Positions 39,338 through 48,310 of a DNA stretch of 64,000 nucleotides are shown piece by piece. Origin of the DNA: Azospirillum brasilense (GTDB lineage Bacteria; Pseudomonadota; Alphaproteobacteria; Azospirillales; Azospirillaceae); contig NZ_VITH01000002.1 in the NCBI RefSeq assembly GCF_007827815.1, positions 310,001 through 374,000 of the forward strand. The letters are read 5' to 3'. The position numbers and the translations under genes were made by a program. A model generated the notes under the pieces. The model made no database searches, had not been told where the DNA came from, and saw nothing but the letters and a program-made list of their open reading frames with translations. Numbering within the stretch: the stretch's first letter is position 1; every line of letters starts with the position of its first letter.

Positions 39338-41025
39338 GCCTGATGCCTCCGATCGGCCTGAATCCCCTCGGGGCGACGCCCCCGGCGGGCGCCCTGTCGC
39401 AGCGCCGCGCCGGCGCCTTGTGGGACGACATGGCGCGCGCTCTTCTGCTCTGCCTGATCATCCTCGCCGCGCTGACCTTCCGGAACTACGGGATCAGCAC
39501 CGACGAGGAGGTGCAGCACATCTACGGCAAGAAGCTGCTGTCCTTCTACCTGTCCGGCTTCACCGACCGGTCGGCCTTCCATTTCAAGGACCTGTACCTG
39601 TATGGCGGGCTGTTCGATCTGGTGACCGCGCTGGTGGTCCCGATCTCGCCGTTCGAGGAGTACGAGACGCGTCATCTGCTCTGCGCGCTGGTCGGGGTGG
39701 TGGGCATCGCCGGCTGCTGGCGCTACGCCCGGCTGCTGGCCGGGCCGCGGGCGGGCTTCCTGGCGGCGGCGCTGCTGGCGCTGTCCGGCGTCTATTACGG
39801 CGCCATGTTCAACAACACCAAGGACGTGCCCTTCGCCGCGGGCATGGTGTGGACGCTCTATTTCGCCACCCGCATCATCGGCCAGATGCCGTCCCCGCGC
39901 CAAAGCGCCGTGCTGAAGTTCGGGCTGGCGCTGGGCCTGACCCTGGCGATCCGGGTGGGCGGGGTGCTGGCCGGCTTCTACCTCGCGGTGGCGCTGGCGC
40001 TCTATGTGGTGCTGGTGGCGTGGCAGGGCGGGCTGCGGCCGGCGCTGGGCGTCGTCCGGCGGGCGGTGCCGCCGCTGCTGCCGGCCATTCCGCTGGCCTA
40101 CGCGGTGATGGCCCTGTTCTGGCCCTGGGCGGTGCAGAAGCCGCTGAACCCGCTGGAGGCGCTGCGCGTCGTCTCGCACTTTCCCATCGACATCCAGACA
40201 CTGTTCATGGGGCAGATGGTCAGCTCCGCCGCCCCGCCGGCGCTCTATCTGCCGGTCTATCTGGGGGTGAAGCTGCCGGAGGCGGTGCTGCTCGGCACCC
40301 TGGCCGCGGTGGCGCTGGCCGCCCTGTGGGTGGTGCGCGGCGGCTGGCGCAGCGTGGACGGCGCCTTCGGCGCGGTGCGCTGGGTGCCGCTGGCGCTGGC
40401 GGCCTTCCTGCCGGTGCTCCTGTTCATGCTGATGCGGCCGTCCGTCTACAACGGCATCCGCCATTTCCTGTTCGTGGCGCCGCCGATGGCGGTGCTGGCC
40501 GGCATCGCCTTCGACCGGCTGTGGAGCGGGGCCGAGGCGTTGGGCCGGCGTACAGGGCAGGCGTACGGGGCGGCGGCCATCGCGGTGGCCGTGCTGTACG
40601 CGTGGCAGCTCGGCGCCATGCACCCGAACCAGTACGTCTATTACAACCAGTTCGCCGGCGGGCTGAAGGGCGCCGAGGGCCGGTTCGAGCTGGACTACTG
40701 GGGCAACTCCCAGCACGAGGCGCTGGCCGAGCTGGTCGCCCTGGTCGAGCGCGAGAACGGTGGCAAGGCGCCGCCGCGCCAGTACACCCTGTCGGTCTGC
40801 GGCAACACCCTGGCCGTCCGCTTCGAGCTGCCGCCCTGGCTGAAGCTGGTCAACGGCACCGGCCTGGATTGGCGCAAGGCCGATTTCTTCATGGCCTTCA
40901 CCCAGGTCAAGCAGTGCCCCAGCCTGCTGGGCGGCCAGCCGATCATCGAGATCGCCGCCGACGACGTGCCGCTGACCATCGTCAAGGACCGCCGCCCGCC
41001 GCTGGCGGAAATTCCCACCGAGTAG
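39334..41025 (+). CDS. GT39/ArnT-like membrane glycosyltransferase
   Basis: 563-residue polytopic membrane protein with about ten helices. The first external loop contains GISTDEEVQHIYG, an acidic motif at the position of the catalytic Asp/Glu pair in GT-C enzymes (PMT/ArnT). A soluble C-terminal domain follows the last helix (from about residue 430). It likely uses a polyprenyl-phosphate sugar, probably made by the upstream GT2 with which it overlaps by four bases. The acceptor is unknown (lipid, protein or polysaccharide). Four 15-base tandem repeats begin at its stop. Confidence 0.8.
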   Translation: MSLMPPIGLNPLGATPPAGALSQRRAGALWDDMARALLLCLIILAALTFRNYGISTDEEVQHIYGKKLLSFYLSGFTDRSAFHFKDLYLYGGLFDLVTALVVPISPFEEYETRHLLCALVGVVGIAGCWRYARLLAGPRAGFLAAALLALSGVYYGAMFNNTKDVPFAAGMVWTLYFATRIIGQMPSPRQSAVLKFGLALGLTLAIRVGGVLAGFYLAVALALYVVLVAWQGGLRPALGVVRRAVPPLLPAIPLAYAVMALFWPWAVQKPLNPLEALRVVSHFPIDIQTLFMGQMVSSAAPPALYLPVYLGVKLPEAVLLGTLAAVALAALWVVRGGWRSVDGAFGAVRWVPLALAAFLPVLLFMLMRPSVYNGIRHFLFVAPPMAVLAGIAFDRLWSGAEALGRRTGQAYGAAAIAVAVLYAWQLGAMHPNQYVYYNQFAGGLKGAEGRFELDYWGNSQHEALAELVALVERENGGKAPPRQYTLSVCGNTLAVRFELPPWLKLVNGTGLDWRKADFFMAFTQVKQCPSLLGGQPIIEIAADDVPLTIVKDRRPPLAEIPTE

Positions 41026-41079
41026 AAATTGGCCGAGTAGAAATTGGCCGAGACGAAAGTGGCCAGGTAAATTTCGGCC
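41020..41079. repeat. 15-base tandem repeat, four copies, spanning a stop codon
   Basis: Units GAGTAGAAATTGGCC (two identical copies), GAGACGAAAGTGGCC and AGGTAAATTTCGGCC, the first containing the TAG stop of the glycosyltransferase. The period is five codons, so the copies would stay in frame if the stop were lost. Confidence 0.9.
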
Positions 41080-41226
41080 GGGTGGGCTGGACCTCACCGG
41101 TCTAACCCGCCCGGCATGGCCTGCTCCGTTGGCGTGATGTCCGTCCGCGGGCGTACCGGCGGGCGCGAGCACGTCCCACTCTTCCTTCAGCGCGCCCATT
41201 CCGCGCGCCGATGACGGAGGGTGGGG

Positions 41227-42405
41227 ATGCGGGGGCCGGTGCTCGGTGTCGTGTCGTTTCTTGCGCTCACCGTCTGGGCGACGGCGCCGGCCCCGGCGGA
41301 CGCGGTGCCCCCGGACCGTCTTCGCGAGGCGGTGACGGCGTTGGCCGATCGCCGTCTCGAGGAGGCGGGGGCGGGCAGCATCGTCGTCGGGGTGATCCGC
41401 GACGGGCGCAGCCTCGTCGTCGGGCGCGGCGACAGCGGGCGGCCCGACGGCGGTCCGCCGGACGGCCGCACCCTGTTCCAGATCGCCTCGCTGACCAAGC
41501 CCTTTACCGGCACCATCCTGGCGGAGCTGATCCGCGCCGGACGTGTCGCCCCGACCGACCCGCTGGCCCGCCATCTGCCCAAGCCGGTCCATGCCCCGGA
41601 CTTTGACGGCACGCCGATCCGCCTGCTCGACCTCGCCACCCACACCGCAGGGCTGCCCAACGTGCCGGAGACCCCGCGCTTCTCGTGGAGCCGGCTGGAG
41701 GACCCGCGCAACCCCTACAAGCCGCTGACGCGGGAGGAGGTGGGGGCGTGGCTGTCCGGTTTCAGCCTGACGGTGCCGCCGGGCACGCGCTTCCGCTACT
41801 CCAACGTCGGCATGGCGGTGCTGGGCGAGGCGCTGTCCACCGCCTCCGGCATTCCCTACGAGACGTTGCTGAAGCGGGTGGTCACCGACCGCTTCGGCAT
41901 GACCGACACCACCCTGGCGCCCACGGCCGGGCAACGCGCCCGCAAGGCGGTGGGCCACGCCCGCGGGCAGGTGGTTCCCGATTGGGAGGCGCCGGCCATG
42001 CAGCCCTCCTTCGGGCTCTACTCGACCGCCGACGACCTGCTGCGCTGGCTGCGCGCCAACATGGGCGACTGCAGCGGCCTGGGGAAGGCCGCCTGCGACG
42101 GCGAGACCGCCGCGACGCTGGCGCTCGCCCAGTCGGTGCAGGTGGACGGGCGGGCGTTGCGCGATCCGGGCGCGCTGGGGCAGGGGGCGATGGCGCTCGG
42201 CTGGTTCGTCGCCTGGGCGGCGGATGGAACGCCGATCCTCTGGCATTCCGGGTCCACCGGCGGCTTCAACGCCTACATCGCCTTTTCACGCGCCCATCGC
42301 TGGGCCGCGGTGGCGTTGACCAACAGCGATCCCGAGCGAGTCACCGCCGACCGGGTGGTGGGCGACCTGATCTGGCAGCTGGAAAGGGCGGCGGAGCGCC
42401 GCTGA
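41227..42405 (+). CDS. Secreted serine hydrolase of the beta-lactamase/class C family
   Basis: 392 residues with a signal peptide (to about residue 24, APADA). Motifs are SxxK in IASLTKPFTG, YSN in RYSNVGMAV and the KTG-equivalent HSGSTGG, so this is the class C beta-lactamase/DD-peptidase/esterase fold. Antibiotic hydrolysis cannot be assumed; most members of this branch are peptidases or esterases. The ATG is preferred to a GTG two codons upstream because GGAGG precedes it. It is convergent with the next gene. Confidence 0.9.
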   Translation: MRGPVLGVVSFLALTVWATAPAPADAVPPDRLREAVTALADRRLEEAGAGSIVVGVIRDGRSLVVGRGDSGRPDGGPPDGRTLFQIASLTKPFTGTILAELIRAGRVAPTDPLARHLPKPVHAPDFDGTPIRLLDLATHTAGLPNVPETPRFSWSRLEDPRNPYKPLTREEVGAWLSGFSLTVPPGTRFRYSNVGMAVLGEALSTASGIPYETLLKRVVTDRFGMTDTTLAPTAGQRARKAVGHARGQVVPDWEAPAMQPSFGLYSTADDLLRWLRANMGDCSGLGKAACDGETAATLALAQSVQVDGRALRDPGALGQGAMALGWFVAWAADGTPILWHSGSTGGFNAYIAFSRAHRWAAVALTNSDPERVTADRVVGDLIWQLERAAERR

Positions 42406-42424
42406 CACGGATTGCGGGCCGCGG

Positions 42425-42859
42425 TCAGTGCAGCAGGCCGCCGTGCGGGGGACGGTCGGGCGGCGTCAGGATCTGCGAGGCCGGCTCGGCGACCGGTCCG
42501 GCCTGGTGGTGGGCCAGCCGCCATTCGCCGTCCTCGCGCGCGAACAGGTTGGTCGCGGCCAGGACGGTGTCTCCCACCATCTCCTCGCAGAGGACGACCG
42601 CGGTGTCGCCGTACAGGCTGACGCGCTCGTTGCGGGACTGCACCGCCGGGCCGCGGGGGGCGCGCAGCACGTCCTGCCAACTCGACACCACCGCCTCCCG
42701 GCCGAACAGGATGGTCCAGCCGGGATGAATGCAGGACACGGGCAGGCGGGAGGCCCACAGCCGGTCCATGGCGGGAAAGTCACGCCCGGTGAAGGCCTGA
42801 TAGAAAGCCCGGTTCGCGGCCAGCACGGCGTTGCGGTCGGTCGTGGGGCGGTCGGTCAT
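42425..42859 (-). CDS. NTF2-fold (SnoaL/ketosteroid-isomerase-like) protein
   Basis: 144 residues. NRAFYQAFTGRDFPAMDRLWA and VSCIHPGWTILFGREAVV are typical of the SnoaL_3/DUF4440 group of small cone-shaped proteins, which include isomerases and many uncharacterised members. No signal peptide. No catalytic assignment can be made. The gene stands alone between convergent and same-strand neighbours. Confidence 0.8.
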   Translation of the reverse strand: MTDRPTTDRNAVLAANRAFYQAFTGRDFPAMDRLWASRLPVSCIHPGWTILFGREAVVSSWQDVLRAPRGPAVQSRNERVSLYGDTAVVLCEEMVGDTVLAATNLFAREDGEWRLAHHQAGPVAEPASQILTPPDRPPHGGLLH

Positions 42860-42993
42860 GGGGAAGCGAATCTCCGAAACAGCAAAAGCCGCTTCTATAC
42901 AGGGAGCCGGCTCGACGGCAAGCGCCGGCCCCCGTTATCACAGATCGCACCCCTTTCGCGGGCGCCCTTTCGGGGAGAACGGCCCGCCCCTCC

Positions 42994-43980
42994 TCACGCC
43001 TTGATGTCGACCTTCTGGGCCGTGTCCGCGGCGGCGGCGCCCTTGGCCGCGCTGCCGCCGCCATCCGTCAGGCCGGCGATGGGCTGTGACAGGTCCAGGT
43101 TCAGGTGCATCACGCCGTCGGCGCTCTTGGTCGGCGTCAGGGCGCCGAGGCCGTTCATCCCGCCCTTCGCGGCCATGCCGTTCAACTTCTCCAGGACGCC
43201 CTTGATCTCATCGTCGCTGAAGCCGTTGGCGCGGACGATCATGCCGGTGGCCTTGCCGGACACCTTGGTGGTGGCGGCGGAGAACATGGCGCTGCCCGAG
43301 CCGTCCGCGTTCAGCGTGGCGGCCAGCCCGAGGTCCTCGCGGGTGAAGTCCAGGGTGGACTTGGCGAAGGAGATGCGGACCGACTTGTCGCCGTCCTGGA
43401 TGGTCAGTTCCATGCCCCGGGACTCGATCGACCACTGGGACCGGGCTTCCTCCATGCTCATGCCCATCTGGCTGAAATCCATGGACTTCAGCTTGTCCTT
43501 CATGGCGCTGCCGAAATCGCCGACGGCGCCCTTCACGTCGTCGTCCGACATGCCGAGCCCGCCGAGCAGGCTGCCGAGGTCGCCGGCCATGTTGTCGATG
43601 GCCTTCTCGAACAGGCCGGAGAGACCCTTGGACTGCTCCAGCGCCTTCTGCATGATCTGCTCGGCCTGCTTGGCCCGGTCGGCCATCGCCTGGGCGCCGG
43701 TCTTGCCGCCGGCGGCCGCGTCGCCCGCCGCACCGGCGTTGGCGCCGTCGGCCCCCGCCGCCGGCTTCTTGCCCGACAGGTTGTCGAGCAGGTTCTCCAT
43801 CGACTGGCTGATCGTGTAGGCCGGGCTGGCGCTCTTCGCGGGCGTCGCGGCGTCGGCGGTGGTGGCGGCGGCCTTGGCGCCGTCCGCGGCCTTGCTCTCG
43901 GTTGCCTTCTTGGCGTTGTTCGCCTGTTGCAGGACCGTACTGGTCGTCCCTGTCGGTCCGGACATTTCCGAGTAATACAT
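42994..43980 (-). CDS. Hypothetical protein, Ala/Lys-rich N-terminus
   Basis: 328 residues, not recognised. The first 110 residues are low complexity (Ala, Thr, Lys, Gly), followed by a helical segment (about 95-150) and a more regular beta-rich part (ESRGMELTIQDGDKSVRISFAKSTLDFTRED, about 195-250) that looks folded. No signal peptide or membrane helix; secretion by another route is possible. GGGAGG five bases upstream fixes the ATG. Upstream neighbour is the FAD/Rieske oxidoreductase on the same strand, 127 bases away. Confidence 0.7.
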   Translation of the reverse strand: MYYSEMSGPTGTTSTVLQQANNAKKATESKAADGAKAAATTADAATPAKSASPAYTISQSMENLLDNLSGKKPAAGADGANAGAAGDAAAGGKTGAQAMADRAKQAEQIMQKALEQSKGLSGLFEKAIDNMAGDLGSLLGGLGMSDDDVKGAVGDFGSAMKDKLKSMDFSQMGMSMEEARSQWSIESRGMELTIQDGDKSVRISFAKSTLDFTREDLGLAATLNADGSGSAMFSAATTKVSGKATGMIVRANGFSDDEIKGVLEKLNGMAAKGGMNGLGALTPTKSADGVMHLNLDLSQPIAGLTDGGGSAAKGAAAADTAQKVDIKA

Positions 43981-44107
43981 CGCCGCCTCCCGCGCGTGAT
44001 CGTTTCGCCGTAAGGGTATGATCGTACCGGAGTCCTTTACCACAGGTTAATTCGTCGCAGGGCTCCTGCAACGCCCGGTCGAAACTCTTCGGTTTCGAAG
44101 GATTTTA

Positions 44108-45676
44108 TCAGTTTTTGCTTGCGGAGTCCTCCATGGGCGCGAGGGGCTGGGTGGCGGGACCGTTCAGAACCGTCCCGTCCACCGCGAAGCGGGAGCCGTG
44201 GCAGGGGCAGTCCCAGCTCCGCTCGCCGGGATTCCAGCGCACCACGCATTTCAGATGGGGGCAGATGGCCGAGCGGCGGTGCAGCGTCCCCGCCTCGTCG
44301 CGGAAGACGGCGACGGGCCAGACCCCCGATTTCAGAACCGCGCCCTGGCCGGGTTGGATGCGGTCCTCCCCCTCCAGCTCCGGCCCCTGGACGTAGGTCA
44401 GGAAGTGGCGGGCCACGTCCAGGTTCTCCCGCAGATAGGTGCCGAGCTTGTTGGTCATCTTGCGGCCGGGATCGTACAGCGCGGCCCATGGGCTGCCGCT
44501 TCCATGGATCAGCTCGCACAGGACCAGCCCGGCGATCGTGCCGTGGGTCATGCCCATGCCGCTGTCGCCGGTCGCGACGAAGACCCGCCCGCCATAGGCC
44601 GGGTCCGGGCCGATGAAGGCCAGCCCGTCGAAGGGCTCCATCACCTGCCCGGACCAGCGGTGCTCGACCGCCCCGGCCTGGGGGAAATGCGCACGCGTCC
44701 AGGCCTCCAGCGCGGCCCAGCGCTCGGCCATGTCGCGGGCCTCGCCGGTCTTGTGGTCCTCGCCGCCGACGATCAGCCGGTCGTGGTCGGCCTCCGGCTG
44801 GAGCCGCGCATAGTGATAGGTGTCGAGCGTGTCCCAATACAGGGCGTCGGGCACGCTGCCCTTCGGCACGCGGACGGAAATCGCGTAGGTGCGGTAGGGC
44901 GCCTGCTTGGAATGGATGGCGAAGCGGTCGCTGATCGGGGAGTTGGTGGCGACGACCACCGCGTCGGCCTCGACCAGCGCATGGTCCGGACCGGCCTCGA
45001 CGCGCACGCGCTCCCCCTCCTGCCGGATCATGGAGACATGGGCCCCGGTGGACAGCGCGCCGCCGCGCGCCAGGAAGGCGCGGGCCAGCCCGGCCAGATA
45101 ATCCAGCGCGTGGACGCGCGCCTGCCGGGGGAAGCGCAGGCAGGGGCCGGGATGCCGGATCGGCGGGGCGTCCAGCCGCTCGACATCGTCCAGCCCGGCG
45201 CGGCGGGCGGCGTCGCGCTCGCGCTCCAGCCCGGCGGAGTCCTGCCCCGGCGCCAGCATCAGGTAGCCGTCGAGCCGGGCGAAGCCGCAGTCGATGTTCT
45301 CCTCGCGGGCGATCCGCTCGATGGTGTCGATGGCGGCGCCGTGGCTGTCCGCCGCCATGCGGGCGCCGGATTCGCTGTGCAGCCGTTCGATCTCGGTGAA
45401 GCGATCGTCGATGACGTTGGAAAGATGCGCCGTGGTGCGCCCGGTCTCGCCGCCGCCCGGCGGCCCGTCGTCCAGCAGCAGCACCGACTTGCCGGAGCGC
45501 TGGAGCAGATAGGCCGTCGTCACCCCGGCGATGCCCGCCCCGACGACGATCACATCGGGTTGCAGGGCGCCCAGCCCCGCGGCGGTGGGGGCGACCGTCC
45601 CGGCGGGCATCGCCGCCCCGCCGCGGTCCATCCAGACGGAGGTCGTGGCACCGGAACCCTGCCCGGACTGTTGCAT
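44108..45676 (-). CDS. FAD-dependent oxidoreductase with C-terminal Rieske domain
   Basis: 522 residues. A DadA/DAO-like FAD domain starts with DVIVVGAGIAGVTTAYLLQRSGKSVLLLDDG (about 40-70) and ends with VFVATGDSGMGMTHGT. The C-terminal ~90 residues form a Rieske [2Fe-2S] domain with CPHLKC and CPCHGSRF ligands. This architecture (YhfW-like) is widespread and uncharacterised; substrate is probably an amine or amino acid derivative, or it may be an electron-transfer reductase. No signal peptide. AAGGAG upstream fixes the start. Divergent from nadE with a 146-base gap. Confidence 0.9.
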   Translation of the reverse strand: MQQSGQGSGATTSVWMDRGGAAMPAGTVAPTAAGLGALQPDVIVVGAGIAGVTTAYLLQRSGKSVLLLDDGPPGGGETGRTTAHLSNVIDDRFTEIERLHSESGARMAADSHGAAIDTIERIAREENIDCGFARLDGYLMLAPGQDSAGLERERDAARRAGLDDVERLDAPPIRHPGPCLRFPRQARVHALDYLAGLARAFLARGGALSTGAHVSMIRQEGERVRVEAGPDHALVEADAVVVATNSPISDRFAIHSKQAPYRTYAISVRVPKGSVPDALYWDTLDTYHYARLQPEADHDRLIVGGEDHKTGEARDMAERWAALEAWTRAHFPQAGAVEHRWSGQVMEPFDGLAFIGPDPAYGGRVFVATGDSGMGMTHGTIAGLVLCELIHGSGSPWAALYDPGRKMTNKLGTYLRENLDVARHFLTYVQGPELEGEDRIQPGQGAVLKSGVWPVAVFRDEAGTLHRRSAICPHLKCVVRWNPGERSWDCPCHGSRFAVDGTVLNGPATQPLAPMEDSASKN

Positions 45677-45822
45677 GACCGGATCTCCTTCCGTTGGCGT
45701 CCTGTCCTTCCGGCAACACAGCGTGCGGTGGCGCGGTTCCGCTGCGGCCGTGCGCCGCTTCCGCACCCGGCCTCCGGCTGTTACGGTGTCGCCGATCCGC
45801 TGCTTCACCGGACGACGCCGCC

Positions 45823-47487
45823 ATGACCGACCGTTTTTCCATTGCGCTGGCCCAGATCAACCCGACCGTCGGCGCCATCACCGCCAACATCGACCGCATC
45901 CGCAACGCGCGGGCGGAGGCCGCCGCGCGCGGCGCCGACCTGATGGTCTGCCCGGAACTGGCGGTGACCGGTTACCCGCCGGAAGATCTGGTGCTGAAGC
46001 CCTTCTTCCTGGACGTGGTGGAGCGGGCGGTGCGTGAACTCGCCGCCGAGACGGCGGACGGCGGCCCGGCTTTGCTGGTCGGCGCGCCCTGGCGCGACGG
46101 CGACAAACGCCACAACGCCGCCCTGCTGCTCGACGGCGGGCGGATCGCGGCGACCCGCTTCAAGGTGGACTTGCCGAACTACGGCGTCTTCGACGAGAAG
46201 CGCCTCTTCGCCCCCGGCCCGTTGCCCGGCCCGATCAACGTCCGCGGCCTGCGGCTGGGCGTTCCGATCTGCGAGGACATGTGGTCCGCCGATGTGATCG
46301 AGACTCTGGCGGAGAGCGGGGCGGAGATCCTGGTGGTCCCCAACGGCAGCCCGTTCGAGCTGGGCAAGCACGACCAGCGCGTGCAGCTGGCCGTCCGGCG
46401 GGTCACCGAGTCCGGCCTGCCGCTGCTCTACGTGAATCAGGTGGGCGGGCAGGACGAGCTGGTCTTCGACGGCGCCAGCTTCGCGCTGGGCGCCGATTGC
46501 CGGCTGGTCGCGCAGGCCCCCGCCTTCGCCGAGCATCTGCTGGTCACCCGCTGGGAACGCGGCGAGGACGATGTGTGGAGCTGCGCCGACACGGAGTGCG
46601 TCGCCCCGCCCGACGAGCTGGAATCGGTCTACGCGGCGCTGGTGCTGGCCTTGCGCGACTATGTGGCCAAGAACCGTTTCCCCGGCGTGATCCTCGGCCT
46701 GTCGGGCGGCATCGACTCGGCGCTGGCGGCGGCCATCGCGGTGGACGCGCTGGGCGCCGGGCGGGTGCATGGGGTGATGATGCCGTCGCCCCACACCGCG
46801 CCGGAGAGCCAGGAGGACGCCGCGGAGTCGGCGGAGCTGCTGGGTTGCCGGCTCGACACCGTTTCCATCCTGCCGGCGATGGAGGCGTTCGAGCGCATGC
46901 TGCGGCCGGCCTTCGCCGGGCGCGACCCGGACGTGACCGAGGAGAACATCCAGGCGCGGGCCCGCGGCGTCACGCTGATGACGCTGTCGAACAAGTTCGG
47001 CCCGATGGTGCTGTCCACCGGCAACAAGTCGGAGATGTCGGTCGGCTACGCCACGCTCTACGGCGATCTGTGCGGCGGCTTCGCCGTCCTGAAGGACGTC
47101 TACAAGACCACGGTCTACGCGCTGGCGCGCTGGCGCAACGCGCAGATGCCGGAGGGCGCGCTCGGCCCGGCGGGCCGCGTCGTGCCGGAGCGGGTGCTGG
47201 TCAAGGCCCCGACCGCCGAGCTGAGCCCCGGCCAGACCGACCAGGACACGCTGCCGCCTTACGAGGCGCTGGACGACATCCTGCGCTGCCTGATCGAGGA
47301 GGACCTGGGCGTCGCGGACATCATCGCCCGCGGTCACGCGCCGGAGGTGGTCAACGCGGTCTGGGGCATGCTGCATGCGGCCGAGTACAAGCGCCGTCAG
47401 GCGCCTCCCGGCCCGAAGATCACCCGGCGTCCGTTCGGCCGCGAGCGCCGCTACCCGATCACCAACGGGTTCGGCAGCCTTCTGTGA
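45823..47487 (+). CDS. nadE: Glutamine-dependent NAD synthetase
   Basis: Last step of NAD synthesis, using glutamine as the ammonia source. 554 residues: an N-terminal nitrilase-like glutaminase domain (about 1-265) with catalytic Glu in CPELAVTGY and Cys in PICEDMW, joined to a synthetase domain with ATP-binding LGLSGGIDSALAAAIAVDALG and STGNKSEMSVGYATLYGD. Length and order are typical. It converges with the ABC-2 permease gene. Confidence 0.96.
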   Translation: MTDRFSIALAQINPTVGAITANIDRIRNARAEAAARGADLMVCPELAVTGYPPEDLVLKPFFLDVVERAVRELAAETADGGPALLVGAPWRDGDKRHNAALLLDGGRIAATRFKVDLPNYGVFDEKRLFAPGPLPGPINVRGLRLGVPICEDMWSADVIETLAESGAEILVVPNGSPFELGKHDQRVQLAVRRVTESGLPLLYVNQVGGQDELVFDGASFALGADCRLVAQAPAFAEHLLVTRWERGEDDVWSCADTECVAPPDELESVYAALVLALRDYVAKNRFPGVILGLSGGIDSALAAAIAVDALGAGRVHGVMMPSPHTAPESQEDAAESAELLGCRLDTVSILPAMEAFERMLRPAFAGRDPDVTEENIQARARGVTLMTLSNKFGPMVLSTGNKSEMSVGYATLYGDLCGGFAVLKDVYKTTVYALARWRNAQMPEGALGPAGRVVPERVLVKAPTAELSPGQTDQDTLPPYEALDDILRCLIEEDLGVADIIARGHAPEVVNAVWGMLHAAEYKRRQAPPGPKITRRPFGRERRYPITNGFGSLL

Positions 47488-47500
47488 GGGGGGGCTCTTC

Positions 47501-48310
47501 CTACTCCCCGCCGGTCTTGCGCGCCAGGAAGCCCTGCGCCGGGTTGTAGCCGTAGACCGCGCCGCCCAGGAACAGGGCCAGCGCCAGCGCCGTCCAGCCC
47601 AGCGCCGGCAGGTTCACGTCCAGATACAGCGCGAAGCGGATCAGCTCGACCGCCTGGCTGAACGGGTTGACGGTGCACAGGAAGTGCAGAAGCTCCCCGG
47701 CCTCCTGCATCTTCCACAGCGGGTAGAGCGCGGTGGACAGGAAGAAGGTCGGGAAGATGACGAAGTTCATCACGCCCGCGAAGTTCTCCAATTGGCGGAT
47801 GGCCGAGGACAGCAGCATCCCCAGCGCCCCCAGCATCAGCCCGCTGACCACCAGCGCCGGCAGCACCGTGAGATAGCCGAGCGGCGGCGCCTGCACCCCG
47901 TAGACCCAGGCGACGGCGAGGAAGGCGTAGACCTGGAGGATCGACACCGCCGTCCCGGCCAGCAGCTTCGCCGTCAGCAGGAACCAGCGGGGCAGGGGGC
48001 TGACCAGCAGCATCCGCATGCTGCCCATCTCGCGGTCGTAGACCATCGACAGCGAGCTTTGCATCCCGTTGAACAGCTGAACCATCCCGGCGAGGCCGGG
48101 GACGATGTAGACCTCGTAGGGGATGTAGGTCTCGTAGGGCGGGGTGATGGCGATGCCCAGCGCCGCGCGGAAGCCCGCCGCGAAGACGAACAGCCAGAGC
48201 AGCGGGCGGACCAGGGCCGACAGGAAGCGCTCCCGCTGGTGGACGAAGCGCAGCACCTCGCGCCCGACGATCCCGCCGAGAGCGCGCGCGTAATGGGCAA
48301 AAGCGGTCAC
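47501..48310 (-). CDS. ABC-2-type permease of the quinoprotein-associated transporter
   Basis: 269-residue membrane protein with six predicted helices and the ABC-2 pattern (VRPLLWLFVFAAGFR, then SPLPRWFLLTAKLLAGT). It belongs to the family of permeases found with PQQ alcohol dehydrogenase genes (PedC-like). GTG start overlaps the ATPase stop by four bases. In Pseudomonas putida (PedA1A2BC) and Methylobacterium (Lut), genetics links this type of transporter to lanthanide uptake or use; whether it imports or exports is unsettled. Confidence 0.88.
   Translation of the reverse strand: MTAFAHYARALGGIVGREVLRFVHQRERFLSALVRPLLWLFVFAAGFRAALGIAITPPYETYIPYEVYIVPGLAGMVQLFNGMQSSLSMVYDREMGSMRMLLVSPLPRWFLLTAKLLAGTAVSILQVYAFLAVAWVYGVQAPPLGYLTVLPALVVSGLMLGALGMLLSSAIRQLENFAGVMNFVIFPTFFLSTALYPLWKMQEAGELLHFLCTVNPFSQAVELIRFALYLDVNLPALGWTALALALFLGGAVYGYNPAQGFLARKTGGE

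Noticed and set aside
39223-42246. 1007-codon open frame on the minus strand
   Set aside because: Antisense to the two glycosyltransferases and the serine hydrolase; Arg/Gln/His-rich shadow sequence with no domain.
41227-42405. Resistance beta-lactamase
   Set aside because: Class C fold motifs are shared with many esterases and peptidases; nothing specific to antibiotic hydrolysis is seen.
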